Source: Marsupella aquatica (Eukaryota > Marchantiophyta). From it: a stretch of DNA of 64,000 nt. Numbering within the stretch: the stretch's first letter is position 1; each line of letters starts with the position of its first letter. This document shows, in pieces, positions 36,181 through 48,903 of the stretch. The notes below the pieces were generated by a model. That model saw only the letters and a program-made list of their open reading frames with translations. It had not been told where the DNA came from and made no database searches. The translations under genes and the position numbers were made by a program. The stretch is from positions 22,568,001-22,632,000 of the forward strand of contig OZ316897.1 of NCBI GenBank assembly GCA_973895155.1. The letters are read 5' to 3'.

Positions 36181-37038
36181 GCTCAGGGCTAGCCCTAAAA
36201 TAATTATTGGAATTTGATATGTTCATGACTGGATGAAATGAAGTCTAGTGGTGAGATGCTTTGATTGGTTTTCGGCATGATTGCTTCGAATATCGAGCAA
36301 GGGCACGTTAGAAAATACGAAGACAGATCCAATTTGTTTAGTCTTCATGTGTCATGGTAGTATGAGGTTTTGATGGGGATATTTTCGATTCGGTTGGGCA
36401 CCTTGTTGGTATTATGAAAACATCATCCCCGCCCCCCCTCCCCCTCAAAATAAAAATGATTGGACCTTGACCAAATCCCAAGAGTCAATGATTTGTTTTG
36501 TCTATTTTGTGAGGGAGTTGAATTTTGTGGTGAATGCCTCCTTTCCATGATTTCAAATATATTTAAAGTCTCATTAAAAAGTACACGTGTTGAGAAATCA
36601 ATGGCGTAGGGCCATAATATATCAGCACATGACTTAAAGTACCTCAAAAAGGGTAGATGCAATTAATTGAAAAATAGCACATCTATGATACATGTACATT
36701 ATCGTTGTTTCTCACCATTTTGGAGCCAAGTAAACATTGGATTACAGTGGCCTCTCTCTAACTGCAAACTCTTCTATGCATTTTTCAGACTGTACTGTGT
36801 GGAAATCAGGGATAATAAATTGAGTGCAGAAGGATTATTCATAGGGACAAGGGAAGGGTGAAAATTGGATATGCCTGGCAGTGCAAGCGAGTTTCTGACA
36901 ATTAAATTTCTATACCCACTGACAGCAATTAAATTGTGTCTTAAGTGCGTGCACTATTCTTGGTCAGCCGAGCAGCCAAATGAGATCTTTAAGATCTTGC
37001 TGTAGATTCCTTTCAAATGTAAACTTCTGTAGGAGGCT

Positions 37039-37164
37039 GGGGATAATCCTGCTGGTAATCACACATCAAAATGTGGTTCCAATCATTGATTGAAAGAAAA
37101 AAATTAGTATTATCACGGTATACAGGGGTGCCATACATAGTATATGTCATATTTTGGGGATAAT
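37039..37164. mobile_element. About 108-bp insertion with 9-bp target duplication, only in GT34 copy 1
   Basis: GGGGATAAT occurs at 37039-37047 and 37156-37164, flanking 'cctgctggtaatcacac' to 'tatgtcatatttt'. The paralogous site in the second duplicated segment, near 46277-46300, lacks the 108 bases. A 9-bp duplication suggests a Mutator-like MITE, but clear terminal inverted repeats are not seen. A close relative lies at 21612-21713. Confidence 0.75.
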
Positions 37165-38099
37165 GAGTGGAGAATGTGGGGTGGCTTATTTTTTTTTGTT
37201 TGGAAGGGTGACTTTCACTGAGACAGTCAGAGATAACCAAAATTCTAAGGTGGGTAAGCCAAAGGAAATTGACCCAAAGATATGGCAAGCATATGAACCC
37301 GGTGAGCTTTACGTAGATGGTAACTGGGAACCACATTAGAGCCTACAGTAGGTAAGCTAAGGGAAATGACCCAAAGATAGGGGCAAGCATATGAACGTCT
37401 GATGGAATAGGTTACTCACATGGCCTCCTCTCAAGATGGTTATTAGGGTATCTCAAAGTTGATAATTTGATATACTTTAATTCCCTAGTTATTGATTATG
37501 GACACAAACAGTTAAGGACTACAAAATTCATAGTCCATAACTATTTACCTCAAGGATTGATCTTATGCCATTATCATTAGTCAATGTAGAGACTGGTGAA
37601 AGAAAAAAGAAAAAATGTTTAGATAATCTTCTGAAAAACTTATGACCATTTTTATGATCAAATGCACCATCTGTAATTTGAAGCTTTGAGTGCCCGATTG
37701 AGTTAGTTGCATGGTCCCAAAATAGGACTGAAGTTCCCTTTCTACATCTTGAAGCCCCAACCTGTTGGTTTAGCACGATAGACCTAAAGCAACCACGACA
37801 GGGTTGTCAACTTAGTTGGTATTTAAACCGTTAAAATCTCTCTGTAACTGTATAAACCAGGTTGCAGCCGCTCTATCTGGGCAGAAACAGGTCATCCGAG
37901 CCCACACAACGATTTTGGGGAGAATTGGCTCTCACCCTTGTTTTTCACCACCCTCCCTGAATTTTGTGGCAGGTTTGAGGTTCCAGTAGGACACACTTTT
38001 CCACCAACGCTTTTATATAGTAGCAGACAGATGCATCCTCCAAAGGCAGCAAGCATTTTCATCATACCAATATCTAGCACTAAAAAAGCATAATCCATG

Positions 38100-39156
38100 G
38101 AAACGGGTTGGCAATTCTTTGGGGTTCATCACTCACAATGATGAACCCTTTGCCCCAAATAATTAGTATCAGGTTAATTAGTTCTTCTGTTTTTTGTGAG
38201 AGAGTTGAACTGGTTAACGCCAAAACCGAGGCTTAAGCTGAAGCCCAAATGGACCCTACAAGCATGACAAAACGCCCCCAAACAGATTGTGATAACTTGT
38301 ATGGGCCTTGGCCAAATGTCTATTTTGAGTCGGATGATTTTATTCACACTTCCGTCTGTAGCATGACTGAGGCAACAAGTATTGTGTCCAGTACAGCAAG
38401 TAGTCCACCAGTTAATAATTAATTAAGGGTTTAACAGTTGTGAGAATGGGCTCAAGTTCACTCTTATTTGCCTCTCCTCGGCCGACCAGCTTGGCGGTTG
38501 CACTTGATGAAATTGGGTGACATTTTCAGATCTACCCATGCAAAATCAGCGTCTTAAATTGGTGCTCCTTGATTGCAGTTCGTGAATTGCCTCTGACAGT
38601 TTTCAATTGTGTTTCGGGATCGTTTGCATGCATACAAAACATGCAAAAACGAGAAGGCAACTGATCAATCCAACAATTGGACTGCCCATTTTCATTCTCA
38701 CTCTTCACATTCTCATTGTCTAGCTGACACTCTTCTATCTCACTGTTCACCTGTGAACGCTTCGCATCCACAACCTTCCTCTGCCAGCCGCAACTTAAAT
38801 CAGATACACGTTGCAGGTTTCAGTTCACGACAGGTGAGAAGCACAGGCACCCAGCAGCAGCTCATTTCAATCAAGCTCCACTCCACACTGTTGACTGTTC
38901 TGAGTGGTGTGTATCTTGTGGTGGAGCTTGCTGTTCTCGGATCGGGAGCAGCCGAGCTGCAACTTCAACGAGATACTCGTGAGCCGGTAGAGTGAGAGTG
39001 GGAGGCAGAGCATGAGATTGGAATGAGACTGTGAGTGTTAGAGTATCTACGAGCTCGATGCGAGCAGCAGTTCGTCAGTTGGAGTTTTTGGTGGGTGGGT
39101 CGAGCTGGAGAAGCTAGCTGGGCTCGTGAAGCAGCCGTAGCAGCAGCAGTGCAGGG
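38100..39156 (+). promoter_or_regulatory. Upstream region of GT34 copy 1
   Basis: No gene is seen. The part from about 38840 ('cagcagcagctcatttcaat') to the ATG is shared with the upstream region of copy 2, where part of it is duplicated. It probably holds the promoter core and 5' untranslated region. I could not pick a transcription start with confidence. Confidence 0.4.
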
Positions 39157-42071
39157 ATGATTGGCAAAATGGGTGAGAAATACAATCCAAAGAGCAAGGA
39201 GTCTCCGGCATCATGGAAGGCGCTGCATCGGAAGCTACCGAGGTCGTTGAGCGCATTTCAGATAATTATTCTGGCTGGGTTTCTGTCATTGCTGATTATG
39301 AGGAGCACCATCGGGATAGCCAGAGTAAAATTTTCAGGCCAGTACACGACTGTCGCGGACGACGAGTATGCGAACGACGAACAGAGCAGGCTGGACGAGG
39401 ACGCAGACGGTGAGCCCAAGCGAAATCTGGTCCAGGTAAGCAATTATTTTTGCGGTCTTAGCACTTTGCTCCAGACGAGTCCTCTGGGGCCGTCCTGGAT
39501 GGAAAGTTTCCAACCATCAGAGTTCTGCATTCTTCGGGGATTCCTGTCTGGATTGCAAGCCTTTTAAAGTGCTTTTCCATGGAGAGCCCTGGTGTCACCG
39601 GGCCGTTGTCCACATAGCTTCGCAATGTGTATTATTCACTGAATTACCAGCGTTCCATGGAAGAGCACCAGTTCCTTCCCTCTGGTGTTCCTGATGGGAC
39701 TGGTCTGGAAGCTCTAGCCCATCCGGAGATCCAAATCTCGATTTCAAAGTGTTTCACAAAGCTCATTTCTAAGGAGGAGTGCTTTTAAAGGTTTAGACTA
39801 TTTTGCCTTGACCCTGGACTGTGTGGGGACTGAAGGTACTGCACTGGTACTGATGTCGACCACAAGTAAGGTCTGGATGTCAGGACACTTCGGCTAATAG
39901 ATTGTTTGATGCATTCCTGGAGTCTGTCATCGCCTGATGACGTCGAAGGCCTTGCTTTCCGTTGTCTCTGGATGTTTTAGATTGGTGATTTCGTTCGGCA
40001 TTGTTTTAGCTTGTCTTTCGGCGTTTTTTAGCTCGTCTTTCATGAATCCGGCTGTAATTAGTTTGCATTGGACGGATTATGGCAAGGATCTCGAAGAATA
40101 TTTCACAGCTGTGGAAATTATAGGGCTATGAAGTCACGCTTGTTTGGAATTTCCTTGAATTTCCGGTGGACTTAATGTTTTCTCTGCCTGAATTGCTAGA
40201 CAGCAAATTTCGACGTAGTTGAGAAGGTTCAATACACGGGCGTAAAGAAGCCTGACGTAGAATTTGAGGAAGAGCTGGACCGGCAGGTCGTGGACTATCA
40301 TCTTGCTCAGGTCAGAGCAGCGACGGGAAAAGATGTGAAGAATGTCATGGCGGAGCAGTCCCAGAAAGCTGTTGAGGCGGTTGACAAGCAGACTGGCAAA
40401 GTCGTGAAGAATGGCGAGGAGCAGTTCCAGCAAGCTGGTGAGGCGGTTGAGAAGAAGACAGGGAAAGTTGTGAAGAATGTCAAGGACGAGCAGCCCCTAG
40501 AAGCTACTGAGAATAAGAAACATGTTCTTCCGGAACCCAAGGAGGTTGTTATTGAGGACTTCGACCAGGTCGAAGCTCAGTTGGGGGAAGAGGAAACAAC
40601 AGAGGAGCACGCCGAGTTTGAAAAGTTTGAAAAGGGTGAGAAAGGGGAAAGTGTCGGCAGCACTATGCAGCCAGCAAACGTCGCGGATTCGAAGGACAAC
40701 AAGCAAATAAAGCTGCCAACTGCAGACCCCAAGCCCACGAAAGATAAGTCTGTGGAGGAGAAGACATTAGAGAAAGAAACTTCAGCGGAGCAAAAGGCTG
40801 ACAAAGCCAGCAGCGTGCGAGAAAAGTCTGCCGAGGAAAAGAAGTCCGACGAACACGAGTACGCCGAAGCGAAGGAGGCTGGCAATGGTACGGATGTAGC
40901 TCAGGAGGAAGCTGAAGAAGCCAAGGCTGAGGAGGAGAAGGTTCAAGACTCCAATCCCGAGCAGCTACGGAAGCTTACTCCCGAGGAGTTGAAATCGTTC
41001 ACAGAGGAGGCCATTGCGAACATGCGTGAAGTTACCCGTAGAGATGATCCAAATGCGTTCACCCTGGGCCCGAAAATCAGTGATTGGGACGAGCAGCGTG
41101 CAGCGTGGCTAGAGAAAAACCCTGACATGAGAAGCACAGATCCCCACAAGCCCAAAGTGCTTCTCCTCTCTGGATCCCAACCGGGGCCGTGCAACAGCCC
41201 CGTGGGAGATCATTATCTCTTAAAAATGATTAAGAACAAGGTGGATTATGCCCGGATACACAAGATAGAGACTTTCTACAGCTTTTCACATTTAGACAAG
41301 CCGATGTCTCACTTTTGGGCAAAGCTGCCACTCATCAGGAAGATGATGCTCATGAGGCCCGAGGTGGAGTGGATGTTCTGGATGGACAGCGACGCCATGT
41401 TTACCGACATGGTGTTCGAAATTCCGTTCGAGAGGTACCAGGAGCACAATCTGGTGATGTGGGGTTATCCGGAGGGTGTGTACGACCAAAGGTCTTGGGT
41501 TGCTTGCAATACCGGTGTCGTGTTCTTCCGAAACAACCAATGGACTCTCGATCTCCTCGAGGTTTGGTCTCACATGGGGCCTGAAGGGGAAATCAGGGAA
41601 GAGTCTGGCAAGATTATGAGCTCGTACTTGACGAAGAGGCCGGAGATGGGGGCGGATGACCAGTCCGCTCTTGTGTTCCTCCTGCTCACCATGCCGGAGC
41701 TTCAGTCAAAGGTCTTTCTGGAGGACGAGTACTTTCTCAGCGGCTACTGGGCTGATCTCGTGGACAGGTACGAGCAGTTCTCGGACAAGTCTCGTCCTGG
41801 AGCAGGCGGGCGGAATTGGCCATTCACAACGCACTTCACAGGCTGCCAACCATGCACTGGCTTAAACAATGAAATTTACAAAGGGAATAGCTGCCTCGAC
41901 GGCATGGAAAGAGCGTTTAACTTCGCTGACAATCAAGTGCTAAGGCCCTTCGGATTTGAGCACGAGAACTTAAAGGGCTCGAAGGTGTTCAGGATAAGGA
42001 ATGAGACCACGAAACCAATCTTGTCGGTTCCGGTTAATAACCCTTGGGCAGTGGAATCGTTTTATTCTTGA
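39157..42071 (+). CDS. GT34 xyloglucan xylosyltransferase-like enzyme with long stalk, copy 1
   Basis: This is a type II Golgi membrane glycosyltransferase of family GT34, which in plants adds xylose to xyloglucan or galactose to mannan from nucleotide sugars. Exons are 39157-39435 and 40200-42071 (phase 0), giving 716 residues. Residues 1-33 are cytosolic and basic, and about 34-58 form the membrane anchor, ending RSTIG as in the family. Residues 94-350 are an acidic, Lys/Glu-rich region with a repeated QKAVEAVDKQTGKVVKN-type unit. GPKISDWDEQ follows, then KVLLLSGSQPGPC at about 412, GDHYLLKMIKNK, the DxD motif DSDAMFTDM at 489, VACNTG, ADDQSA and TGCQPC. Family members are about 450-520 residues, so the stalk is the oddity. 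The acceptor after 'ttgctag' is the only one that keeps the frame. Confidence 0.93.
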
Positions 42072-43655
42072 GCTCGTTTCTTTCCTGGATTGCACACATC
42101 TGAAGTGTACTGTAAGTTGTGTTTCGGACCTTCGCCATACTGAGTCAATGCACCTTCCTTCAACTTCCCGAGGAGAGCGCGCTAGATTGATGAATCACAC
42201 AGTTTTGGACGCCCTGGCGCCCGTCGATGGCACAAGCCCCAATACATCTGATGATTCCTGTCTAAATTACTCGACGACTCCAATGTTCCCAAGTTAAACT
42301 TCGTTCTGTCTGAACTTTAGACTGCGCAGGAAAGAAAGTATTCCCTGCATTTGGATTTCGACAGTTCGCCTTGTATTGGGTATGTACTAACTTGGTCGTC
42401 CACAAAGAAACACAGCTATTCACCTTTCACATCAGTACAGTATATTAAGCGCAGATTAGTACAGAGGGGCGTATAGGCGATTTAGATTCCTCCGAAGGTA
42501 AAGTAGGTTTGCGCAATCATGACGAGTTTCTTTAAGTTAAGATCGTTCACATCAGTCGACCTTTGCTGTGAAAGGTAGAACAGAATGCAACAGGGCACAG
42601 CAGAGTAGACTAGAGCATGTCGTTCGGTATGATAGGTATTACAGGGAAAATCCATTCTGCCCTTAACTCAAGACGTAAGATCTATATAGGGTTGAGCCTT
42701 GATCAGCTCAATCATGACATTCTTATTGCGAGGAGCCTGCAAAATAAAGTGAATGGAGGTGGGTCACATCGAAGATCCAGTTGTCATGAGAATTGAAGGC
42801 AGATGCGTAGACCTTTGCAAGGTGGATGTTGTTAGTTATGATGTACAGAGTTCTCTTCTCAGGTCATTCTCTTGTCCCTGCCACATTGGGTGACTGAAAG
42901 TTGGGGATTTCTACCTCCTGATACGTCATCCCTTTCTGGGCCCGACTCCGTGTACTTACCACAGGAGTGCTCCATACGGGCTTAGTGTCAACGGACAATT
43001 TCCGTGGTACACTAGCACAGCTCATCAGCAAATGAAAGCTGGAGTGGTGGATAGGAGTCGGAGCGTTCAGGAATCCGGAATTGAAACAGGCAAAATCATG
43101 TCTGTAAGACAATCCCTGCATGCTTGGTCGCATGCACTGTTGTGCTTGGGAACTGGAGACTGTCCGGGGATCCAGAATTGGAATTGAAAATCAATCCGAA
43201 TTCCCTAGGACTTGGAACCTCATCAGCAAATGAAAGCTGAAGTGGTGGACAGGAGTCGGAGAGTTCAGGAATCCGGAATTGATACAGGCAAAATCATATC
43301 TGTAAGACTACCCCTGCATGGTTAGTCGCAGGCACTGTTGTGCTTGGGAACTGGGATCCAGACTTGGAATTGGAAATCAACCTGTATTCCCTAGGACTTG
43401 GAACCTCTTGTCTGGACGATCGTCTACTTCAGGATGGCGGATAAGCTTGCAAAGTGATTCCTCCTCCTTTCAATCAGGGACTATTCGAATGAGAGCTCAG
43501 GTTTCTTCGTTGGTTCGAACATCGTTGGACTATTCCTCGTTTTCTCATGTCTTGGCACTAGAAGCATTGGATCTCTTTGAGGGACTCCTCCTGTCACTGA
43601 AATAGTCATTCCCGTTTACCTGAAGAGCCGTATCTGCCATGTGCATTACTAAACA
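42072..43655. other. 3' flank of GT34 copy 1, shared with copy 2
   Basis: This is non-coding sequence homologous to 52501-53885. It presumably holds the 3' untranslated region at its left end. Open frames here are short and not conserved in the duplicate, so I do not call genes. Confidence 0.55.
43021..43405. repeat. 198-bp tandem duplication in GT34 copy 1 flank
   Basis: Two adjacent units begin at 43021 and 43219 with 'ctcatcagcaaatgaaagct' and end near 'ctaggacttggaacct'. The duplicated segment downstream of GT34 copy 2 has a single unit at about 53428-53610, so this expansion is specific to copy 1 or was lost in copy 2. Confidence 0.85.
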
Positions 43656-46014
43656 ACGGTCATTTCCTTCAGGTAATCACACACTTTCAATTTCCTTCTG
43701 GTAATCACATACTTTCACACATCAAAACGTGTTAATATAATATACTGTGTGCACTAATTTTTTAAAAGAAAATAACAACATTTATCATGATATGGAGCTC
43801 TCTCATTTGAAGAAAATAAAGACTCGTTTAAAGAAAATAAGGACATCTATCATGATATGGAGCTCACTCATTTAAAGAATATAAAGAGCCATGTCATACA
43901 CTATGTATGTCATTTTTAATTTTATTTTTAATTAAATTTTATTTTGAATAACGTACAACGTTATTTCAAACCCTTGGGACAAGGGACAATAGGAACCTGC
44001 CTGGGAGGGGAGGCAGTCCACAAGGAAAATTAAGGGGGCTGAAAGAAGGAGCACACCTATAGAAAAGGGGAAGGCCATCCGCCAACCAGATCACCTAATG
44101 GAAGGAGTACAATCAGACGAGGAAGGAGGAACCCCAATAACCAAACTAAAAACAAACCCATCCCTGAGAACTACCAGACTGCAACTGGAGCCAGAAGACC
44201 AGCAGGGGCACCACAGGGAAAAAGCCGAACTCCGCCCGCCACTGGCCACCACTCGAAAAAGATCCCGTCCATCACCAGAGAAGCGACACGCCATCATAAA
44301 ATTCTCAACTCATAAACCCCAATCCGAATCCAGAGAATGCCAGAAACCTGTAGTCTCTCATCATAATAGTCATACCCATACGACAATTGGCAAACGACCA
44401 TGCCCAATGGTTATTTATCTGGGTCACCACCGTGGAGAAATATTCGTGTAAGCAGAAACTGGTGCGTATGAGGAGAATGATTCCCGTCTAGCCACCTTGA
44501 TCAAAATCTATGTGCGTAGTGATAACTACCCACAATACTATCCAGTACACCATGGAGGACAATCCCAAGAGGAGTCCAGAACAGAAAACCTTAACTGGGC
44601 AACCTTAACTGGGCCAGAACATGAAATGGAATATAATGAGTGAAAGGATTCTGAAAGCCACTCATTTACTGAGGGCCGAGTGAAAAAGGCCAATCATTGT
44701 GAGGAACCCACCAAAGTGGGCTAGGGTCCAGCCGCAATTCATAAGCCTCGGGATTTTATGTCATATTTTTTTTATGTGCAATTATCGGCAAAGTGACAGA
44801 ATACACATTTACATCTCTAACAAAGGGATATAAATCATCCTTACTCCTCCTCCATCAGCAGACGTAGATATTGCAAGCAGGCAGTAAGTGTGTGAGGTCA
44901 TAATGTGAAGAGAATACTAAGGCTCATTAATTTGCACTAATCAACAAGCAAGGATGATTTATATCCCTCTGTTCGAATTATATATCCTCCGTCAGGAAAA
45001 GTAAGGATATTTATATGTTTGCTTATTCTCCCTCTGCCGACACTCTCCTCCGTGAGCTGCCCACAAGAAACGGACAATGATCATTTGTTTTAAACAACCA
45101 CTGGCCACATAGAAAGAAAAATGTCCAAAGTGTTCTCCCTTTTTCACATTACTCTTCTACACCATGGACTTTGGTCCACAATTTCAGGAATAAGGTACTA
45201 AAAATGATGAGATATGGTGGAACCAGGTATTTGTCAAGGCTAGTACTTATTTAAGTGCCAAAAGCTTGGAATGAACTCCATGTCTTGGTGGGGTCTCTGG
45301 TCAAAAGAAACTTGTCTCCCTTGCAGTTCAAATTTACACTTGCTCTGCCCCACCAAGCTGGTCTGCTAGTGAACCAACATCTGGTTAACATTCACAATCT
45401 TTTTCACGAGGGATTTGCTTGATGGAACCCCAAAATGAAAAGTTTTACTTGATAAGATGATTTAGGCAATTTAGGGATTTAGTTTTACTTGATAGGATGA
45501 TTGGATCTCTCCTGATCACACAGGGTCCTATCAAATGAAACTTTTCATATTGGGTCCCATCAAGCAAATACCTCTAACTTTACCTAAGAATTATGCCAAC
45601 ATCACGTAGGACAATACCCATTAGCAGTAGGCAGTGGCCTCCCTAATGGTAAGAGCATTGATTAGTTTCATATTGAGGTTCCCTCTAAACATTTTTCTCT
45701 CAATTAGCCATAATTTGCCACTTGAACAAAATAAAAAATATACATAAAAATGTATAACACTGGTTGAGCCAGTGGGACAGATTGGCGATTTTGCCCAACG
45801 GTCATGATTTCTGAAAAAACTGGCAGCCTAGGGGCAATAATATTTTTTGGCCCTGGTTTCAAAATTCCACTTTCTAAAAGTAGTACTCGAAAAATTCAGG
45901 TAGGAATTTTGGTGATCTTTGGCCAATTAATAAGAAGACCCTGTCTACAACCATTGCATGCCGCCTGGTGGCCAAAAAGTCATTTCGTACTGGAAGAGAA
46001 TCACTAAAGTATGT
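43656..46014. other. Spacer between GT34 duplications, repeat fragments, no recognised gene
   Basis: About 43675-43915 holds a rearranged copy of the element at 37048-37155, with an internal direct repeat of roughly 70 bases ('catgatatggagct' at about 43788 and 43851). A plus-strand frame at 44098-44451 encodes a basic, hydrophilic peptide of 117 residues that I do not recognise. Sequence near 45058 resembles that at 17690. The rest is AT-rich spacer. Confidence 0.45.
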
Positions 46015-46687
46015 TGGTCCTCCCATTTCAGACTGTACTGGGTGTAAATTGAGGACTAATAATTTGAGTACAGATGACTTATTGGTTTGGACAGTGGGAC
46101 AGGTTAAATCTTGTGGATATGACTGGCAGTGGAAGCAAGTTTCTGACAATTAAATTCCAGAGCAACTGACAGTGGTTAAATGGTCTTTGAGTGCGTGCAC
46201 AATTCTAAGTCAGCCTATCAGCCAATGAGAAAGAACTCTAGATTCCCTTCAAATGTAACTTCTGTGAGAGGGCTGCGGAGAATAATTGGGGCATGTGAGT
46301 GGCTTGTTTTTTTGTTTGGAAGGGTGACCTTCACTTATAGAGTGAGAGAGAACCAAATTCCAAGGTGAGTAAGCTAAAGGGAATTGACATAAACCCCGAC
46401 TAACCATGCCAAATATTGGATCTGCCAGATTTCACCATTACTAGTACTATTTTCCTGAATTTGTGGAGCACTGCTCGGCGGAGGAGAAGAATATGAAAAT
46501 GAAGAAATCCTGAACACTTCCCCTTTTATGTGGTCAGTGGCAATGTATAGATAGGACGAGAATATGAGCCTGGTGGACTTTACTTAGATGCTCATCGATA
46601 ACCAAAATCAGAACTCATGTAAGCCAATAAAATGACCCAAACATAGGGGTAAGCATATGAAGTTGTGGAACAGGTTCCACCATGGTG

Positions 46688-46998
46688 CTCTCAAGAGGAA
46701 ACTAAGTATACACAAACTTTTTACAGAAAAGGGTCAAACAGAGTACAAAAGAATAAACAAAAGATCCCAAGTGGGCAAAACCAAATGCAAAAGAAGTGAG
46801 CAAAAGGAAATCTCTAAGAACTAAGAAAGGGGAACTAAAACGATCGCAAATGGACCAAGGTCCTTATCATTCCTAGCTAATGTGGCTAACAACTAATGGT
46901 CCACATCAAGTGTCGAAATTAAATCGGCAAGTGGGACTGGAATGTCCTCTAGGGGGGCTAGCCGTTGCGGAGGCACACTAGCACCCACTCTCAAGAGG
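46688..46998 (-). mobile_element. 5'-truncated LINE copy with 11-bp target duplication
   Basis: Sequence 46705-46990 matches the 3' end of the LINE at about 25340-25690, in the same minus orientation. Shared features include 'acaaagtacaaaagaa'-type 3' untranslated sequence, 'aatggtccacatcaag' and 'ggaggcacactagcacccac'. The 11-mer CTCTCAAGAGG flanks it at 46688-46698 and 46988-46998. Copy 1 of the segmental duplication has one such site, 'ctctcaagatgg', at 37428. This is a dead-on-arrival insertion. Confidence 0.88.
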
Positions 46999-47389
46999 GT
47001 TAGTGGGTTCTTTTTATTGACCCAAAATTGGAAAGCTCCCTTTCCACATTTTGTAAAACATACCTGACAATAGACCTGAAGCCACCTCAACAGTGATATC
47101 TATATGTTATTTAAAACTAATAAAATCTCTATGTAACTATAAAACCAGGTCACAGCCCCTCAACCCTGCCAGGAAGCAGGCTATCGGAGCCCACACAGCT
47201 CATTTTGCAGAAGTGGCCCTCACCCTTTTTTGGTCCACCCTCGCTGAATTTCATGGAAGGCTTCATAGAATTCAACAAGTTTTCAATGAAGGAATTCCTG
47301 TTTTCTCACAGATTTCATATAGTTGCAGAGGCGTCCTCTAAAACGACTCAGAGTTACCATGTGTACCTAAAACATAGTAAGATATGTTA

Positions 47390-48880
47390 TCTAATGTGCA
47401 CAAAAGACAAAGGCATGAGGTTTGCCCATTATTGTGGAGGGATTTGTTTGATCAGCCCCCAAAATGGTTTGCGTTACTTGATAGGACCCCTGAAATTTTG
47501 GGTACATTGATTGAACATCAAATAACGGTCTGGATCACTTAGGGTTCCTACCAAGTAACAAGTTTCATTTTGGGGTCCGAACAAGCAAATCCCTCCCTTA
47601 TTGTGTGCTCTTTTTGGAACATTCAAATCAAATCCACTTAGTGTAGCATATGGTGTACTACGTAGCATGATATATGCTCAGAGTATAGACGGATTTACTT
47701 TCTATACCATGATATGTGAGTCTGTCGGTGAATGCTTTTCCTTCTAATATCTGGTGCTATGTGATGTGTAATCACCAGGATGCATTGTGTGTTACTTATT
47801 GTACACAACAGGTAAAAACATGAAGGTTTAGGTTTTAATCAAATACTCAAATTCTGGGATCTGCATAACTTTAGAATTGCAATCTTCGTTGTGCCAAGTG
47901 AAGCTCTGAATTCAAGCTGTACAAATCAACCAGCTTGGCATAAACCCACATCTCAATGTGGGGTTCACATATTGAGACCCTCAGGGCATGACAGACTTAC
48001 ACTTTAGAAAAAGTTAACGTCAACTTCTTTTCTTTAATTTAAGTGAATCAGATTTACAAGAGGCAGTATCTAGAAACAAAAGCTAGGATGGAAGAGACAT
48101 TGTCCCTGCCCATCCCCATGGACTGCGTGAAGGGATCATTGCTTTTACACCGAAAAGAAAAAGGAACTAGTTGTGGAAAGCATTTGATGATTTTGATTAC
48201 CTTGGGGAGAAAGTAATCAAGACGTCATGTTGATCCTAAGTAACAAGAGGACTTCTTGATATCTTTCAGGTTCAAGTTGGTCGTCACTAAGATACCAAGA
48301 AAATTGGTTCAATAATGTAATTGAATCAGGCTGCAAATGGTTCGGAGACCATTTGTAGGGTCACAATTGAATAAAGTATGTAAATAGTCCCCATCCAAGC
48401 TTTGCTAGTACATCCGAGCTTCATAAACAAAGTGGAGGTTTTACTGTAGTATCTGGGAGTGGGACCCAAGAGGGTTCTAAACAATGAGTGCGCCTCAATA
48501 AAATAAAATTGGGCACATACTTTCATTCCCCTTTTTCTGGGATTCCGTCTTTGATCTTACACATTCTGTGACCTCCATTGGATTCCACACCTATGGAAAA
48601 GGCAGCTCCGCAAGTACGTTCACAGGGTCATAATCGACGGTCGGATATACGCGTACATGATAAACTCGCCTTCTACGTCGTCGATTTCACGCCCGTCATC
48701 GAAGACTGGTACAGTAGTGGTTCAGTTGACTGACCCCACGTTTGAAAATAATTGTCCGACCGACCAACTTCCTTGTTTGCCTTTGGCTTTCCTCTCGTGC
48801 GAAGGTGAGTAGCGTACTAGCGTGGAGCAAAGCTATGGCTAATCGTACTAGACCCAGGTGCGAAAAAGCAGCATCGATCC
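47390..48880. other. Sequence unique to GT34 copy 2 upstream region
   Basis: Roughly 1.5 kb between the shared tract ending near 47380 and the shared upstream block starting near 48900 has no evident partner in copy 1. It is AT-rich with short open frames only. It may be an insertion in copy 2 or a deletion in copy 1; no transposon ends were identified. Confidence 0.4.
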
Positions 48881-48903
48881 CGCCAGCTGACCAGCCCAGC
48901 AGG

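Larger units (their letters stand above)
33767..36780. other. Spacer, no recognised gene
   Basis: This stretch holds no gene I recognise. It contains a SINE-like block near 35110-35290 and a 67-bp tandem duplication near 36041-36180, both listed separately. The remaining sequence is AT-rich with short open frames only. Confidence 0.5.
36780..43655. repeat. Segmental duplication containing GT34 gene, copy 1
   Basis: This segment is homologous, in the same orientation, to 46015-53885. Matching landmarks are 'ttcagactgtactg' (36786 and 46028), 'gagtttctgacaattaaat', 'tttggaagggtgac', 'gagcccacaca', the whole GT34 gene, and the downstream tract to 'gtcactgaaa'. Homology runs with many substitutions and indels outside the coding part. 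The edges are approximate. Confidence 0.85.

Noticed and set aside
44098-44451. 117-residue basic frame as a gene
   Set aside because: No homologue recognised, low complexity, no splice or paralogue support; noted only as unknown sequence.
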